Assembly (NCBI RefSeq): GCF_016757755.1 | Contig: NZ_CP068437.1 | Location: forward strand, 434,001-498,000 | DNA from: Shewanella sp. KX20019 | Lineage (GTDB): Bacteria; Pseudomonadota; Gammaproteobacteria; Enterobacterales; Shewanellaceae | Length of the DNA: 64,000 bases | Direction of reading: 5' to 3' | Part shown: positions 63,985 to 64,000 of the stretch, in pieces | How the letters are laid out: the number at the start of each line of letters is the position of its first letter | How positions within the stretch are numbered: the first letter of the stretch is position 1 | Position numbers and translations under genes: made by a program | The notes under the pieces: model-generated | The model's input: only the letters and a program-made list of their open reading frames with translations | Database searches by the model: none | What the model was told of the DNA's origin: nothing

Positions 63985-64000
63985 GTATGTGAGCGGTAAG

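Larger units (their letters stand above)
63708..64000. repeat. Tandem ~110 bp repeats after tRNA-Ser, with tRNA 3'-end remnants
   Basis: Units begin at 63708 (CTATCTCTCCGCCACATTA, the real tRNA 3' end), 63816 (CTATCTCTCTGCCACATTA) and 63929 (CTACCTCTGCGGCATATTA). Each is followed by a different GC-rich terminator; the first two also share CTTTTTGTATTTTAAAT, GAGTCGAACCCTA and GGTTCCTAATG. This looks like duplication of a tRNA-end plus terminator module, as left by decayed tRNA copies or repeated tRNA-targeted integration. Confidence 0.8.

Noticed and set aside
1..64000. CRISPR array, prophage or intact insertion sequence
   Set aside because: No regular short repeats with spacers, no phage structural genes and no transposase-like ORF were seen; only MITEs and other non-coding repeats.

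Overview
The window is a Shewanella chromosome segment, most likely from a marine species. This rests on recognised family content and gene order rather than on a database match. purH-purD lies beside a ZntR-type MerR regulator and an SO_0444-type Cu/Zn exporter, and there is an orphan OmcA/MtrC-like multihaem lipoprotein and a complete octahaem sulfite reductase (sir) locus. Coding density is high, and I see no prophage, CRISPR array, transposase or rRNA. One tRNA gene (Ser, UGA) lies at the right end.

Layout. 0-5 kb: two secreted spondin-domain proteins (one cut by the window edge), a membrane GGDEF/EAL protein and an SDR oxidoreductase. 5-12 kb: purD and purH, a zinc-sensing regulator with its metal exporter, a DsbA-like lipoprotein, a DCC-family thiol protein and a YebC paralogue. 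12-15 kb: an AhpD-like protein, a VOC/glyoxalase gene broken by a MITE and a frameshift, a LysR regulator and a SnoaL-like protein. 15-21 kb: a nine-haem outer-membrane cytochrome and a LysR-controlled EmrAB-type efflux pair. 21-32 kb: ElaA, a radical SAM protein, MscS, udp with a Tsx-like channel (nucleoside use), NfeD with two SPFH proteins, a Nudix hydrolase and a second GGDEF/EAL protein. 32-43 kb: a YoaB-like RidA protein, a second MITE copy abutting uvrD, ubiA, an esterase and hypothetical proteins, and a 1.3 kb non-coding island with a ~206 bp direct repeat.

The centrepiece is 43.1-56.5 kb. A leftward ccmF-ccmH-dsbE-like set is divergent from a rightward ten-gene operon: sirA, a rhodanese-like protein, an FKBP isomerase, a CcmI/NrfG-like TPR protein, sirC, sirD, nosL, nosD, nosF and nosY. 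Read together, SirC/SirD pass menaquinol electrons to periplasmic SirA, which reduces sulfite to sulfide. The Ccm-like proteins plus the TPR protein form a dedicated haem lyase for the atypical CX15CH haem site, and the Nos proteins supply copper for the haem-copper centre known in the homologue MccA. This system is known in Shewanella. The less expected details are a CcmH-like protein that has lost its second motif cysteine, a Met-rich tail on the FKBP protein, paired palindromes between the two operons, and an intercistronic hairpin after sirA.

56.7-64 kb: a ToxR-like transmembrane regulator directly downstream of the sir operon, then fre, ubiD, small envelope proteins, a second lepB-type signal peptidase and tRNA-Ser. 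The tRNA is followed by tandem ~110 bp repeats, each holding a terminator and a remnant of the tRNA 3' end.
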